Below are positions 42,310-51,993 of a stretch of 64,000 nucleotides of DNA, piece after piece (position 1 is the first letter of the stretch; each line of letters begins with the position of its first letter). The DNA is from Methanococcoides sp. LMO-2 (GTDB taxonomy: Archaea > Halobacteriota > Methanosarcinia > Methanosarcinales > Methanosarcinaceae). The stretch is taken from positions 808,282 to 872,281 of the forward strand of contig NZ_JBCAUS010000002.1 in assembly GCF_038432375.1 (NCBI RefSeq), in the 5' to 3' direction. A program made the position numbers and the translations under genes. Below the pieces are notes generated by a model, which saw only the letters and a list, made by a program, of their open reading frames with translations, searched no databases and was not told the DNA's origin.

Positions 42310-44268
42310 TCATTTAGAACCTTTCAAATAACGGGTGATCTCTTCCATGAAGACTGGCCCGTACTTTTTTAATTTGAACTCACCGACGCCTGTAATGTCA
42401 AGGAACTCCTCGTTCCTGATAGGATACTTTACCGCCATCTGACGAAGACTTGTATCCGCAAAGATGATGTAAGGCGGAACGTCCTCATCCTCTGCCAGTC
42501 TTTTTCTTAACTTCTTAAGCCGGTCGAACAACTTTTTGTCGGGGCGTGATATAGGGGTTGGAACCCTCTTTGACTTTTTAGTAGCAGTGGACTTCTTTGA
42601 TGCAGTTGTCTTAGAGGTAGTCTTTTTAGAAGTGGTGCTCTTTGAATTGGAAGTCTTTGAAACAGAAGTACTTGAACGAGCATTATTTGAGCTATTGCTC
42701 TTTGAAGTCGGTGATCTTGAAATTGTAGTTTTGGGTTTCCCGGGTTTCGCCGCAACCGCATCAGACGGCCGCGTCAACCAGACCTCTCCACCCGCAAGAA
42801 CTTCCCGGCTCTGTTTGTTCAGGTTTAACAGAGGATATTTCGCCCCTTTAACATCAAGGAAACCAAGACGAACCATCTCCCTTGCCATATCGAGCCATTC
42901 GGACTTCGTGTAGCCCTCACCGGTAGCATAGCTTTTGAGACGGTCATGCTTGTAGCTTTTTATCTTCTTTGCCCGGGAACCTGAGATTATATCCACCACA
43001 TGCGTCAGGCCAAAGCGTTCATTGACCTCGTCCACACAAGACAACAGCACCCTTGCAGCCTCCGAGGCATCATAAGTATCACGTGGCTTAAGGCAGACAT
43101 CGCACCCGCCACAATAATCGGATTCCAGTTCCTCTCCGAAATAACCAAGCAAGACCTTCCTGCGGCATGTCGTGCTTTCACAGAAATCGATCATTTCCCG
43201 GAGTTTAACCGTTGCAATATCACGTTCGGACTTTTTCGACATCTTATCGATGAAGTACTTGATCTTGTACCAATCACCACGACTGAAATACAGGACACAT
43301 TCACATTCAAGACCGTCACGGCCACCCCTACCGGTTTCCTGATAGTATCCCTCAATGTTCTTGGGAAGGTCATAGTGGACGACAAACCTCACATTCGGTT
43401 TGTCAATACCCATACCAAATGCCACTGTCGCCACGATTATGTCAACATCATCCCTTATGAAGCGTTCCTGGTGTTCATGTCTTTTGGAATCTGACAGGCC
43501 CGCATGATAGGGCAAAGTATGAAAACCTTTGTTGTTGAGCTTCCTGGAAAGGGATTCCACGCTCTTTCGGCTGTTGCAGTAGATGATTCCCGAATCGCCA
43601 TCATGGCTTTTGAGGAGATCTTCCAGATCACCAAATGTGTTCTTTTTCTGTCGGATCTCATAGGAAAGATTGCTGCGATTAAAACTTGCCACATATACAG
43701 AAGGAGACCTCAGCTTGAGCATTTTAATAGTGTCATCCTTGACCTTCGGTGTGGCGGTTGCAGTCAGCCCAATAACCGGAATGTCAGGGAACTTTTCCTT
43801 CAAAAACCCAAGACGACGGTATTCAGGCCTGAAGTCGTGGCCCCATTGTGAAATGCAATGTGCCTCATCGATGGCGAACAGGCTGATATTCACATACTTG
43901 AGAAGTTCCAGAGTACTTTTCATACAAAGTCTTTCAGGAGCAACATATAGTATTTTCACATGACCATCCACTATGGCACGTGTGGTCTCCTGTTGCTCGC
44001 GATAGCTTAACGTGCTGTTAAGATAAGCAGCAGCTATCCCGTTGCTGACCAAGCCATCCACCTGATCCTTCATAAGGGATATAAGAGGAGACACCACGAT
44101 AGCAAGACCATCCATCATAAGGGCAGGGATCTGGTAGCAGATGGACTTCCCACCCCCGGTAGGCATCAGTACGAAAGTGTCCTTCCCGTCAAGGACATCC
44201 CTGATGATATCCTCCTGAAGGGGGCGGAATTCGCTGTAGCCGAAGTATTTCTGGAGTGTCCTGTGCAT
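42310..44268 (-). CDS. recQ: RecQ-family ATP-dependent DNA helicase
   Basis: 652 residues, a 3'-5' helicase for recombination and fork repair. Helicase core: MPTGGGKSICYQIP with Lys41 (Walker A), IDEAHCISQWGHDFRPEY (about 133-150), TATATPK, then GMGIDKPNVRFVVHYD and QETGRGGRDG in the second RecA domain. A zinc site follows (CESTTCRRKVLLGYF...CGGCDVC, about 370-400), then an RQC-like winged helix, a Ser/Thr/Lys-only linker of about 50 residues (about 515-565) and a C-terminal HRDC domain. RecQ is uncommon in archaea outside this group; the basic linker is unusual. Confidence 0.95.
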   Translation of the reverse strand: MHRTLQKYFGYSEFRPLQEDIIRDVLDGKDTFVLMPTGGGKSICYQIPALMMDGLAIVVSPLISLMKDQVDGLVSNGIAAAYLNSTLSYREQQETTRAIVDGHVKILYVAPERLCMKSTLELLKYVNISLFAIDEAHCISQWGHDFRPEYRRLGFLKEKFPDIPVIGLTATATPKVKDDTIKMLKLRSPSVYVASFNRSNLSYEIRQKKNTFGDLEDLLKSHDGDSGIIYCNSRKSVESLSRKLNNKGFHTLPYHAGLSDSKRHEHQERFIRDDVDIIVATVAFGMGIDKPNVRFVVHYDLPKNIEGYYQETGRGGRDGLECECVLYFSRGDWYKIKYFIDKMSKKSERDIATVKLREMIDFCESTTCRRKVLLGYFGEELESDYCGGCDVCLKPRDTYDASEAARVLLSCVDEVNERFGLTHVVDIISGSRAKKIKSYKHDRLKSYATGEGYTKSEWLDMAREMVRLGFLDVKGAKYPLLNLNKQSREVLAGGEVWLTRPSDAVAAKPGKPKTTISRSPTSKSNSSNNARSSTSVSKTSNSKSTTSKKTTSKTTASKKSTATKKSKRVPTPISRPDKKLFDRLKKLRKRLAEDEDVPPYIIFADTSLRQMAVKYPIRNEEFLDITGVGEFKLKKYGPVFMEEITRYLKGSK

Positions 44269-44555
44269 GTTGAATACCGATGATCATCTGATGTTTATTC
44301 TACTAAAGAAGCTACAGATATTTAAGAGCAGAGCATGCGGAGTGAAAGTGTTCAAGCCCTTTAAAACCACGGATAATTCAGATAGACATAAATTGTCAAC
44401 AATAAACAAAATGGAAAACTACTATTAAGTCATATGTTCCATCGATAGCATTAAAACCAACAAACATATTAAGCACAGCATATTTAAGAAACCCACTAAT
44501 ATTAACTAACATTGATTAACTGATCATCATCACATCACAACCGGAGTTCATTTTC
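44269..44555. promoter_or_regulatory. Divergent promoter region, recQ / GMP synthase
   Basis: 287 bases, AT-rich. A plus-strand TATA-like box is around 44478-44486 (CATATTTAAG). I see no RNA gene or repeat here. Confidence 0.35.
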
Positions 44556-45470
44556 ATGGTAAAAGTCGAGAAATTCATACCTAAAGCGATAGACAGGATC
44601 AAAGAAAAGGCCAAAGGGAAGACGATTGTAGGACTTTCCGGCGGAGTTGACAGCTCGGTCTGTGCAGTTCTTGCATACCGTGCCCTCGGGGACCTGTTCT
44701 TCCCGATCTACATTGACACAGGCCTCATGAGGAAAGGAGAGACAGAGGTCATCGAGGAGATCTTCGCAGACATGAACCTTCAGGTCATCCATGCCAAGGA
44801 TCGTTTCCTTGAAGCTCTTGTGGGAGTAAAGGACCCTGAAGAAAAGAGGAAGATCGTCGGTGAGACATTCATCCGCATCTTTGAGGAAGAAGCACGCGAG
44901 CTTGAAGCAGAATACCTGATCCAGGGAACTATATACCCCGACAAGATCGAATCTGAAGGCGGAATCAAATCCCACCACAACGTTGGCGGATTACCTGAAA
45001 AGATCGACTTCAAAGACATCATCGAACCTATCGATGACCTGTACAAGGATGAAGTTCGTGAGGTTGCAAAGGCACTTGAACTCCCTGATGAGATCTGTGA
45101 GAGGATGCCATTCCCGGGACCCGGACTTTCCGTAAGGATAATCGGTGAGGTTACCGAGGAGAAAGTAGATGTGGTCCGCGAGGCAAACGCAATCGTTGAG
45201 GAAGAACTGCTCGAGAAGTTCAAACCATGGCAGACATTCGCTGCTGTTGTCGGTAAAGGAACCGGTGTCAAAGGTGATGTCAGAGTACATGGCTGGATCG
45301 TCGCAGTCCGCGCAGTGGGCTCAAGGGACGGAATGACCGCAGAAGCACTCGAACTTCCATGGGAAACCCTGAAGAAGATCGAAACAAGGATCTCCGGCGA
45401 GATACCATCTGTTGCCAGAGTGCTTTACGACCTGTCACCAAAACCACCTGCAACAATCGAGTTCGAATAA
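44556..45470 (+). CDS. guaAb: GMP synthase, ATP-pyrophosphatase subunit B
   Basis: 304 residues. Amidates XMP to GMP using ammonia from a separate glutaminase subunit, as is normal in archaea. The PP-loop [10 protein letters not shown] lies at about residues 28-37; [20 protein letters not shown] (about 128-147) and [18 protein letters not shown] (about 182-199) are diagnostic. It ends EFE, with its TAA overlapping the ATG of the RaSEA gene. The glutaminase subunit is not in the window. Confidence 0.97.
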   Translation: MVKVEKFIPKAIDRIKEKAKGKTIVGLSGGVDSSVCAVLAYRALGDLFFPIYIDTGLMRKGETEVIEEIFADMNLQVIHAKDRFLEALVGVKDPEEKRKIVGETFIRIFEEEARELEAEYLIQGTIYPDKIESEGGIKSHHNVGGLPEKIDFKDIIEPIDDLYKDEVREVAKALELPDEICERMPFPGPGLSVRIIGEVTEEKVDVVREANAIVEEELLEKFKPWQTFAAVVGKGTGVKGDVRVHGWIVAVRAVGSRDGMTAEALELPWETLKKIETRISGEIPSVARVLYDLSPKPPATIEFE

Positions 45471-46510
45471 TGTCACTCAACAAAGCCGTACTGGAAATAC
45501 GCAACCGCCAGCGTATAAAGCCATCATCGAATGAGTATCCTGCTGCCGTCTGGAGGAGCACTGACCACTTCAACGGCGAAACAGTGGATACGCTGACCAT
45601 CATCTTCAAGACATCAGGATGCTGGTGGGGAAAGGCAGGCGGCTGCACCATGTGCGGTTTTGTCTATGATAGCGCAAAGATCCCGCCACAGCCGGAAGAG
45701 CTTGAGAAGCAGCTTGAGAATGCCATGCAAAAAGGCGAAAGGCTTGAGCGCTTCATGGTCAAGATATTCACATCAGGCAGTTTCCTGGATGAAAAAGAGA
45801 TCCCTGTTGAAACGAGGAAGAAAATCCTTGGGAAGCTGGCAGCCGATGAACGTGTGTTCAAGGTGATCGTGGAAAGCCGTCCGGAGTTTGTCACAGACGA
45901 GATCCTGAAATCATGTAGCGATGCTCTTGGAGATACATCATTCGAAGTTGCCATCGGTCTTGAGACCAGCTCAGACAACATCCGCAAGAACTCTATTAAC
46001 AAAGGATTCACCTTCGCTGATTTTACCAGGGCTGCTGAAGCAGCTAAGAACAACAATGTGGCCATGAAAGCTTATCTATTGCTAAAACCCCTCTTCCTCT
46101 CGGAAAAGGAAGCTATGGAAGACATTGTGAATACCATCGATGATGTCGCAGGACATGCACAGACCATTTCTATCAACCTGTGCAATGTGCAGAACGGCAC
46201 TTATGTTGAGCACATGTGGCAAAGAGGTCAGTACAGGCCACCCTGGCTTTGGAGCATTGTAGAGATACTGCAGAGGGCAAAACAGAAGCATCCTGAACTT
46301 GTGATAACTTCCGATCCGGTGGGTGCAGGCTCAAAGCGCGGCCCGCATAACTGCAAGAAGTGCAGCAGGGATGTGTCGGATGCCGTACACCTGTTCTCCA
46401 GGACACAGGACCTGACCGTACTTGATGGACTTGACTGTGGCTGCAAAGAGCTCTGGAAAAAGGTCCTTGAAATGGATGGACTTACATACGGAAGTCCGAT
46501 ACGGGATTAA
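45470..46510 (+). CDS. Archaeosine radical SAM enzyme (RaSEA-like)
   Basis: 346 residues. In archaeosine formation, RaSEA works with ArcS to convert the lysine adduct of preQ0-modified G15 of tRNA to archaeosine. Its radical SAM cluster motif is C-x7-C-x2-C (GCWWGKAGGCTMCGF, about 44-58), as I recall for this family. Also TSGSFLDEKEIP, GLETSSDNIRKNSINKGF (about 161-178) and a C-terminal set of cysteines (CKKCSRD, CGCKELW) that may bind a second metal. The ATG at 45470 overlaps the guaAb stop by one base (TAATG). Confidence 0.88.
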   Translation: MSLNKAVLEIRNRQRIKPSSNEYPAAVWRSTDHFNGETVDTLTIIFKTSGCWWGKAGGCTMCGFVYDSAKIPPQPEELEKQLENAMQKGERLERFMVKIFTSGSFLDEKEIPVETRKKILGKLAADERVFKVIVESRPEFVTDEILKSCSDALGDTSFEVAIGLETSSDNIRKNSINKGFTFADFTRAAEAAKNNNVAMKAYLLLKPLFLSEKEAMEDIVNTIDDVAGHAQTISINLCNVQNGTYVEHMWQRGQYRPPWLWSIVEILQRAKQKHPELVITSDPVGAGSKRGPHNCKKCSRDVSDAVHLFSRTQDLTVLDGLDCGCKELWKKVLEMDGLTYGSPIRD

Positions 46511-46555
46511 TAAGATAAAAGTAAAAAATAGAAAAAAAAAGGTTAGAGGACACGC

Positions 46556-47446
46556 TTATTCCGTGTCCTGATATACCATTGTTCCTATTCCCTTATCAGT
46601 GAAAAGCTCAAGCAGGACTGAATGGGATACACTTCCATCAATTATGTGAACGCGTTCCACACCGCCAAGGACACTTGCTTTGGCACTTCTCATTTTAGGG
46701 ATCATACCCCCGCCGATAACATCTTCCTCTATCAGAGGTTCCACATCATCCACACTGATGCGGGAGATACGGCTGGATGTATCTGACTGGTCCCTGAGAA
46801 CACCAGGTACATCTGTCATCAATATCAGTTTCTTCGCATGCAGGGCATCTGCCAGATCGCCTGCGACCGTATCAGCATTGATGTTCAATGCATTACCCTC
46901 GGCATCCATTGCGATAGGAGAGATCACAGGGATATAATCGTTGGCTGTTACAATGTTGATAAGCTCGGGATTAATGATCTCGGTCTCTCCGACCCAGCCA
47001 AGGTCCACATCATGTTCAACATCCTCGATCATGATCTTCTGAGTGGCCTTTTTCTTAGCCATGATCATTTTCCCATCCTTTCCGGAAAGACCTACGCCTT
47101 TTCCACCATGCTTACCTATGAGGGATACGATCTTTGTATTAATGTTACCCACAAGGACCATGCGTGCGATCTCCATGGTCTCATCGTCAGTTATTCTCAA
47201 TCCACCTACAAACTCCGGCTTCTTCCCCATACGCTCCATCTTTTCAGTGATCTCAGGACCACCGCCATGAACGATCACAGGATGAATACCAACAAAACGC
47301 AAAAGAACGACATCCTGAATGATATCGCTCATAACAGAAGGATTGACCATTGCATGCCCTCCGACCTTGATCACCATTACAGAACCATAGAAGTCCCGGA
47401 TGTACGGTAGGGCTTCGATCAGAACATTCTCTCTTTTTCCTGTCAT
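46556..47446 (-). CDS. argB: Acetylglutamate kinase
   Basis: 296 residues, second step of arginine synthesis. KVGGHAMV (about 27-34), VHGGGPEI (about 59-66), ADTVAGDLADAL (about 187-198) and IIDGSVSHSVLLELFTDKGIGT at the C-terminus (in two parts) are conserved. Length normal. The basic residue and N-terminal helix pattern needed for arginine feedback was not assessed. An ArgA-like acetyltransferase lies at 50694-51146. Confidence 0.96.
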   Translation of the reverse strand: MTGKRENVLIEALPYIRDFYGSVMVIKVGGHAMVNPSVMSDIIQDVVLLRFVGIHPVIVHGGGPEITEKMERMGKKPEFVGGLRITDDETMEIARMVLVGNINTKIVSLIGKHGGKGVGLSGKDGKMIMAKKKATQKIMIEDVEHDVDLGWVGETEIINPELINIVTANDYIPVISPIAMDAEGNALNINADTVAGDLADALHAKKLILMTDVPGVLRDQSDTSSRISRISVDDVEPLIEEDVIGGGMIPKMRSAKASVLGGVERVHIIDGSVSHSVLLELFTDKGIGTMVYQDTE

Positions 47447-47609
47447 ATGGATACAATAACGAATCTCATTTTATAAAGCTTTTTGATATATGACATATGA
47501 GCATATGAAATGAAAAGAGAATTATGAATTAAAACAAAAGAGAAAATCGGAACATGGAGAACTGATCAAAAGACAAGGATCGAAAACATATTTGAAAATG
47601 AAAGAATAA

Positions 47610-47655
47610 ACATTGAACCTAAAAAGTAGAATTTGAAGAGTCCGTAAACGGACTC
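47610..47655 (-). terminator. Hairpin terminator of the MC1 gene
   Basis: GAGTCCG (47638-47644) and CGGACTC (47649-47655) form a perfect 7-bp stem with a TAAA loop. On the minus strand it lies 20 nt after the MC1 stop and is followed by TTCAAATTCTACTTTTTAGG. It acts as a likely intrinsic-type terminator. Confidence 0.75.
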
Positions 47656-47675
47656 AAACAAATTAATAGTAAATA

Positions 47676-47972
47676 TCAGATCTTGTCCAGTTTGATAATT
47701 CCTGGCTTCTGTTTCTTCACGAATGGCTTGTTGATCTTGTCAGGCATCCAGTCAGGCTTGTTCTTTGGTGCCTTGACCATTTCTTTCCATCCAAGGAATA
47801 CATGGACCTTCTTGGTGCCACGCTCTCGAAGCATTATCTTTTCTGGCTTGGACTTGGTACCCTTGCCCCTGTTAGCAACTTTGAGAGCTGCCTGCCGTGG
47901 CTGTTTACCGGTGAATACTCCATGCTCTTTACCCTTACTGTCTCGTAACACAAAATTTCTTGTTTCAGACAT
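47676..47972 (-). CDS. Chromosomal protein MC1
   Basis: 98 residues, the small basic DNA-bending protein that packs DNA in Methanosarcinales and haloarchaea. RNFVLRDSKGKEHGVFTGKQ (about 5-24), PRQAALKVANRGKGT and a basic tail KPFVKKQKPGIIKLDKI are typical. AAGGTGATAAA precedes the ATG. Transcribed alone, with its own terminator hairpin. Confidence 0.96.
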   Translation of the reverse strand: MSETRNFVLRDSKGKEHGVFTGKQPRQAALKVANRGKGTKSKPEKIMLRERGTKKVHVFLGWKEMVKAPKNKPDWMPDKINKPFVKKQKPGIIKLDKI

Positions 47973-48292
47973 TTTATCACCTTACGTACCCGTTATTGGT
48001 TATATGTAGTTGTACTTATCGAATATATATAGTTTTCTTTTAATGTAGCCTTATGATAATGTTTCTGTAAATCAAGTTAATTTGACATTATTGCTGATAC
48101 TGGAAAAGAATAAAATAACTAAGAGACAGATATCCGAGATCAAGAAATATATTTTAAAAATACAATTACTGCTATTAAAATGATGGAGTATAACAAAACA
48201 TTTACATGTAATGAATATGTTTGTGTTTGGTATCAATCTAAAACCATAACTTAAACATAATTTATTTTAATTCTTTATTAGAGGTCATAAAA
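47973..48292. promoter_or_regulatory. Divergent promoter region, MC1 / mptA
   Basis: 320 bases without a gene. A minus-strand TATA (CTATATATATTC, about 48021-48033) serves MC1 with a leader of roughly 25-30 nt. A plus-strand AT-rich box around 48257-48268 may serve mptA. A perfect 10-bp palindrome TTACATGTAA lies at 48202-48211; its role is unknown. Nothing else is seen. Confidence 0.45.
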
Positions 48293-49246
48293 ATGGAGCT
48301 TCCAGTTGCGCAATTTCCTGACGTACAAGCAAATAAACCAAATATACCCGTAAACCTGACACGTGTAGGTGTGACCGGAGTTAAAAAACTAGTTGAGATC
48401 AAACGTAAAGACAAAAGGCCGATCGTGCTTATTTCAACTTTTGAGATCTTCGTAGACCTGCCTTCAGACCGTAAAGGTGCAAACCTTTCACGTAATTTCG
48501 AGGCCATAGATGAAGTCCTTGAAAAAGCGATCAACATGCCGGTTTATGAAATAGAGGAACTTTGCAGCGATGTTGCAAAGAACCTGCTGGGAAGGCATGA
48601 ATACGCCACCCGGTCCGAAGTACGCATGAAAAGTGAATATGTGGTCAAAAGGGAATCACCTTCCACAAAGATGCAGTGCCAGGAAGTTGTGGACATATTT
48701 GCAGAGGCCATTGCAACAAGACCAGGGGATGAAGACATCGACGTCAAGAAACTCATTGGTGCAGAAGTTGTCGGCATGACCGCCTGTCCATGTGCCCAGG
48801 AGATCATGAGGGATAACGCAAAGGCAGCACTGCGTGACCTTGGTGTTGACCTGGAGACCATTATTAATTTCCTGAACAAAGTGCCAATGGCAACCCACAA
48901 CCAGAGAGGACGAGGCATAATCTCACTTGAAGTAAGTGGTGATGTCGAGGTATCACTGGACACAATTATCGAGATCATTGAAAACTCAATGAGCTCCAGT
49001 ATTGTCGAGCTCCTGAAACGCGCAGATGAAGCAATGGTCGTGGAAAGAGCTCACAAGAACCCTAAGTTCGTTGAAGACTGTGTAAGAACAATGGCACAAA
49101 AGGTTGTCAGCGAATTCGGACATGTACCTGATGATGCTGTCGTCACTATCAAGCAGATAAACGAAGAAAGCATACACAGACATAATGCATTTGCCGAAAG
49201 GGTTGCGCTCCTCGGCGAACTAAGGGAAGAGATCGAAAATAACTAA
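48293..49246 (+). CDS. mptA: GTP cyclohydrolase MptA (FolE2 type)
   Basis: 317 residues, Fe(II)-dependent enzyme that opens GTP to 7,8-dihydroneopterin 2',3'-cyclic phosphate, the first step of tetrahydromethanopterin synthesis. Start [20 protein letters not shown]; the metal-binding cysteine motif [12 protein letters not shown] is at about residues 160-171 and [17 protein letters not shown] at about 198-214 is characteristic. GAGGTCAT precedes the ATG. DUF2098 follows 14 nt later in an operon. Confidence 0.95.
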   Translation: MELPVAQFPDVQANKPNIPVNLTRVGVTGVKKLVEIKRKDKRPIVLISTFEIFVDLPSDRKGANLSRNFEAIDEVLEKAINMPVYEIEELCSDVAKNLLGRHEYATRSEVRMKSEYVVKRESPSTKMQCQEVVDIFAEAIATRPGDEDIDVKKLIGAEVVGMTACPCAQEIMRDNAKAALRDLGVDLETIINFLNKVPMATHNQRGRGIISLEVSGDVEVSLDTIIEIIENSMSSSIVELLKRADEAMVVERAHKNPKFVEDCVRTMAQKVVSEFGHVPDDAVVTIKQINEESIHRHNAFAERVALLGELREEIENN

Positions 49247-49260
49247 GGAGAGATCAGAAA

Positions 49261-49575
49261 GTGGAAGAAGAGCCTTCAGCAGTTGATGCAAATGGTGCTC
49301 CGATAAGCATTGGAAGTAATGTAAGGTACATCAATACAGATACCATCGGAGAAATTATCGATATCAATACCGATGATGAAGGCACCTGGGCACTTCTTGA
49401 TACTACCCAGCTTTATTACAGGGTGGACACCCTGCAGATCACAGACCGGAAGGCAAGTGCGGGTAAGGAATATACCATTTCCGAAGAAGATGTAAAAGAG
49501 CGCATCAAACAACAGGCAGAAGACGTACAGACCAGCACACTGGAAGAAGTGTTCCAGGCAACAGGAGGAGGTTAA
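49261..49575 (+). CDS. DUF2098 family protein
   Basis: 104 residues starting with GTG. The core IGSNVRYINTDTIGEIIDIN (about 17-36) and WALLDTTQLYYRVDTLQ (about 43-59) form a small beta-rich (SH3-like) domain; the C-terminal third is an acidic helix. The family is largely restricted to methanogens and of unknown function. 14 nt after mptA, preceded by AGGAGAGATC, so likely co-expressed with methanopterin synthesis. Confidence 0.85.
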   Translation: MEEEPSAVDANGAPISIGSNVRYINTDTIGEIIDINTDDEGTWALLDTTQLYYRVDTLQITDRKASAGKEYTISEEDVKERIKQQAEDVQTSTLEEVFQATGGG

Positions 49576-49608
49576 TACTCCCACCTCCAATAACCATTCT
49601 TTTTTTAA
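49567..49608 (+). terminator. Hairpin terminator overlapping the DUF2098 stop
   Basis: GGAGGT (49567-49572) pairs with ACCTCC (49583-49588) and is followed by ATTCTTTTTTTAA. The stem begins inside the last codons. Note that the same GGAGGT would otherwise be a ribosome binding site with no gene behind it. Confidence 0.6.
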
Positions 49609-49675
49609 TTAAATGTTAATTCAAATTATAGTATTGCTTAATTCTTAGCATTGATCTAATCCTGTCAGGCTGTTC

Positions 49676-50611
49676 TCAATCGCATTTCCCAAGCAATGTA
49701 AGGGATCTTATCCACTCACCCTTCGGCTCCCTGGAAGTGCCTACCACAAGTCTCTTGATATCACCAACCTGCTCAACAACGCCCTGTGCCTCAATTACCT
49801 CCCCTTCCAGAGCCTGTCCTGCATAGGTATGGGTGTATGAAAGAACATGGTCGATCTTATCGTGGTCTACCCTGTAAACAGAAGGATTATCGAACGCTAG
49901 CTCCGCATCCGTGACCTTTGCTTCGATCTTCATAGTCCCAACATCAACACCTCGTGGAAGTGGTCCTTCTATCTGGCCCCAGTCCCTAACGAACAGCAGG
50001 TCGAAATAAGTGCCTCCGACCATTCCCCTGTTCCCTTTGCGTTTCTCATGCAGAATGAATTCCTCATAAGAGATCTCAGGAATGCGCTTGTTGTAAATGC
50101 GATGCCACATCTGCTCATCAATGTCTTCGATAAAGCCATCCTCTTTCTTTGCAGCTGCAATTGCATCCCTTGCCTTGAACCATTCGTTACCATATACTAC
50201 AAAATCGACATCTGATTGCTCATTTTGCAATCCCGGCAAAAATGAACCGGTAACTCCCATCTTTTCAAGAGGGATGTCGGCATCAAGCAATACATTTACA
50301 ACAGCCTTTACCCTCTCATCCTGATTAACAAGTTCAGGAATAGGATCTGGTGGATGCAGGACCATCTTCACCTGGTCCTCGGGAACTATATGTACATCCT
50401 GCACCCACTCAGGCCTGTTCTCCTTCATAAAATCGAAAGCAACATCAAAATCATATTTTCGGTATTTGAGCCCATTCAGCTGGCGATCACCGGATTCATC
50501 AGGAACATACCTTAGTACACACCTCACACCATCAGGATGAAAATAATCAGCTACTGCAAATATCCAGTCGTCTTTTGTAATAATGAAATCTCTGATACGC
50601 GCTTCTATCAT
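49676..50611 (-). CDS. Nucleotidyltransferase-fold protein
   Basis: 311 residues. GVTGSFLPGLQNEQSDVDFVV (about 119-139, in parts GVTGSFLPG and SDVDFVVYG) is the GS...DxD core of polymerase-beta-type nucleotidyltransferases, with the two metal-binding aspartates intact. The N-terminal 85 residues (IRDFIITKDDWIFAVADYFH) and the C-terminal beta-rich part are typical of a family found in methanogens and haloarchaea. Substrate unknown. ATG at 50609-50611. No partner toxin or antitoxin-like gene adjoins it. Confidence 0.75.
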   Translation of the reverse strand: MIEARIRDFIITKDDWIFAVADYFHPDGVRCVLRYVPDESGDRQLNGLKYRKYDFDVAFDFMKENRPEWVQDVHIVPEDQVKMVLHPPDPIPELVNQDERVKAVVNVLLDADIPLEKMGVTGSFLPGLQNEQSDVDFVVYGNEWFKARDAIAAAKKEDGFIEDIDEQMWHRIYNKRIPEISYEEFILHEKRKGNRGMVGGTYFDLLFVRDWGQIEGPLPRGVDVGTMKIEAKVTDAELAFDNPSVYRVDHDKIDHVLSYTHTYAGQALEGEVIEAQGVVEQVGDIKRLVVGTSREPKGEWIRSLTLLGKCD

Positions 50612-50693
50612 AGTGATCTACCCGTGATTATTTGAAACAATTCAACAGATGTAACTCAGGACTTATAATTTGCCCTCATAGAATATATCCTGA

Positions 50694-51146
50694 TCAGGAA
50701 AGTTCCATGGAAAGGGCTATTTCATCACAATCCGGAAACTTGGGACATTTAATGCAGCCACTCCAGATCTTATGTGGAAGTGATGATTTATCCACACGAC
50801 TGAACCCGTTCTTTTCAAAAAAGGCCGGAGCATAGGTCAATGTGAACACCGTTGTCACCCCAAGCTCACGAGCATCATCAAGACAGGAATCCAGTAGCCT
50901 GGTACCTACTCCTTTACCCCTGTATTCCGGAAGTATTGCAAAGGAGAGAACCTCAGCAAGGTCAACCCACAGGACCTGAAGTCCGCAGCAACCAACTACC
51001 TCTCCGCCCACCTCATAAACATAGAAATTGCGCACGGACTCGTAGAGTTCACTGACAGAGCGGGGCAGCATCTGATCCAGATCTGCATAATAATTGATAA
51101 TACGTTTAATGCTATCAACGTCTTTAACAGTAGCTTTCCTGATCAA
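50694..51146 (-). CDS. GNAT acetyltransferase, ArgA-like N-acetylglutamate synthase
   Basis: 150 residues. The acetyl-CoA loop is ILPEYRGKGVGTRLL (about 71-85) and the C-terminal SSLPHKIWSGCIKCPKFPDC (about 120-139, CxxC...C) is characteristic of the short ArgA group (COG1246), which acetylates glutamate for arginine synthesis. argB lies 3.2 kb away. The cysteines may bind a metal or be regulatory. Its ATG is about 45 nt from the 3' end of the tRNA-Arg gene. Confidence 0.8.
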   Translation of the reverse strand: MIRKATVKDVDSIKRIINYYADLDQMLPRSVSELYESVRNFYVYEVGGEVVGCCGLQVLWVDLAEVLSFAILPEYRGKGVGTRLLDSCLDDARELGVTTVFTLTYAPAFFEKNGFSRVDKSSLPHKIWSGCIKCPKFPDCDEIALSMELS

Positions 51147-51187
51147 AATGCAAGCTCCTTTGTTTGTAAAAATGATGAAAGAATAAT

Positions 51188-51265
51188 TGGCGGGCGTGAA
51201 GGGATTTGAACCCCTGATTTACAGCTTAGGAGGCTGCCGCCATATCCTGGCTAGGCCACACGCCC
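51188..51265 (-). tRNA. tRNA-Arg (CCT), CCA encoded
   Basis: Mature body 51191-51265 on the minus strand. Acceptor GGGCGTG/CACGCCC, anticodon stem GCAGC/GCTGT with loop CTCCTAA (anticodon CCT), T arm AGGGG-TTCAAAT-CCCTT. Discriminator G followed by encoded CCA at 51188-51190. It reads AGG codons. Confidence 0.94.
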
Positions 51266-51497
51266 TCGCGACACTCCTGTAATGTCGATCATTCTTTTAA
51301 ACTTATTGGTCAAAATACAATCCAAAAGAACCTTGTTAAGATTTGGAGAAACATATCAAGTTTTGAACAGATCGATGTAGAGAGATAAGTATTTCCAGTA
51401 CTGGAAATTAACCAGTGGAAAAATCGACAAAATTATATATCATTATAATTATGAGGTGTTGTTGAATGGGACAAATTCAAACACAGGAGACAAATAA

Positions 51498-51701
51498 ATG
51501 AAGATAGTACACGCACAAACGGTCCTTGCAGAAGAGCAACTAATGGAATTGAAGAAAAAATGCAATAGCTCATCTACAAAAGAAGCACTTACCATTGCTG
51601 TGGAGCACTATCTTGAATGTGAGTATACTGACATGAACGAAGACATGTGGGCTAAAAAGATGGAGAAGATCGTTCAGAAAAAGAAAGAACTGCAGAACTG
51701 A
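51498..51701 (+). CDS. Small conserved methanogen protein (DUF5371-like)
   Basis: 67 residues. MKIVHAQTVLAEEQLMELKK, then SSTKEALTIAVEHYLECEYT (about 24-43), then a basic tail. The short strand followed by two helices resembles a ribbon-helix-helix DNA-binding protein, and I recall a Methanosarcina family of this type (DUF5371). One or two cysteines. GGAGACAAATAA precedes the ATG. It is monocistronic, with a strong hairpin terminator downstream. Confidence 0.7.
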   Translation: MKIVHAQTVLAEEQLMELKKKCNSSSTKEALTIAVEHYLECEYTDMNEDMWAKKMEKIVQKKKELQN

Positions 51702-51739
51702 ACATAAAACCACAACTCATTTTAACACATATTTTACTC

Positions 51740-51783
51740 GTTACATGAGATGCGTTTTCAGCAAATCATGTAACATTTTTTTA
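51740..51783 (+). terminator. Hairpin terminator after the small protein gene
   Basis: GTTACATGA (51740-51748) and TCATGTAAC (51766-51774) form a perfect 9-bp stem; an inner TGC/GCA pair extends it. A run of seven T follows. Typical intrinsic-type terminator. Confidence 0.8.
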
Positions 51784-51993
51784 AGTCACATCATCAGGAC
51801 TGTGATCCTAATGACCTTTTGTTAACCAACACTTTGAGCTTTTTAGCATTAAATTTTTATGAAGCATACATATTTTATCAAGATTATATTATTAGTTTGC
51901 TAAATTTTGATAATATGTACATAAGACATTTATACACGAAATATGTTTAAATATAGACAGTCTGATCGATTCATTGGAAGGACTGATAGATAA
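51784..51993 (+). promoter_or_regulatory. AT-rich region before the PAP2 gene
   Basis: A/T-rich sequence with several TATA-like boxes (for example ATGTTTAAATATAG at about 51942-51955) serving the gene at 51994. GGAAGGACTGATAGATAA contains the ribosome binding site. I see no other feature. Confidence 0.4.
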
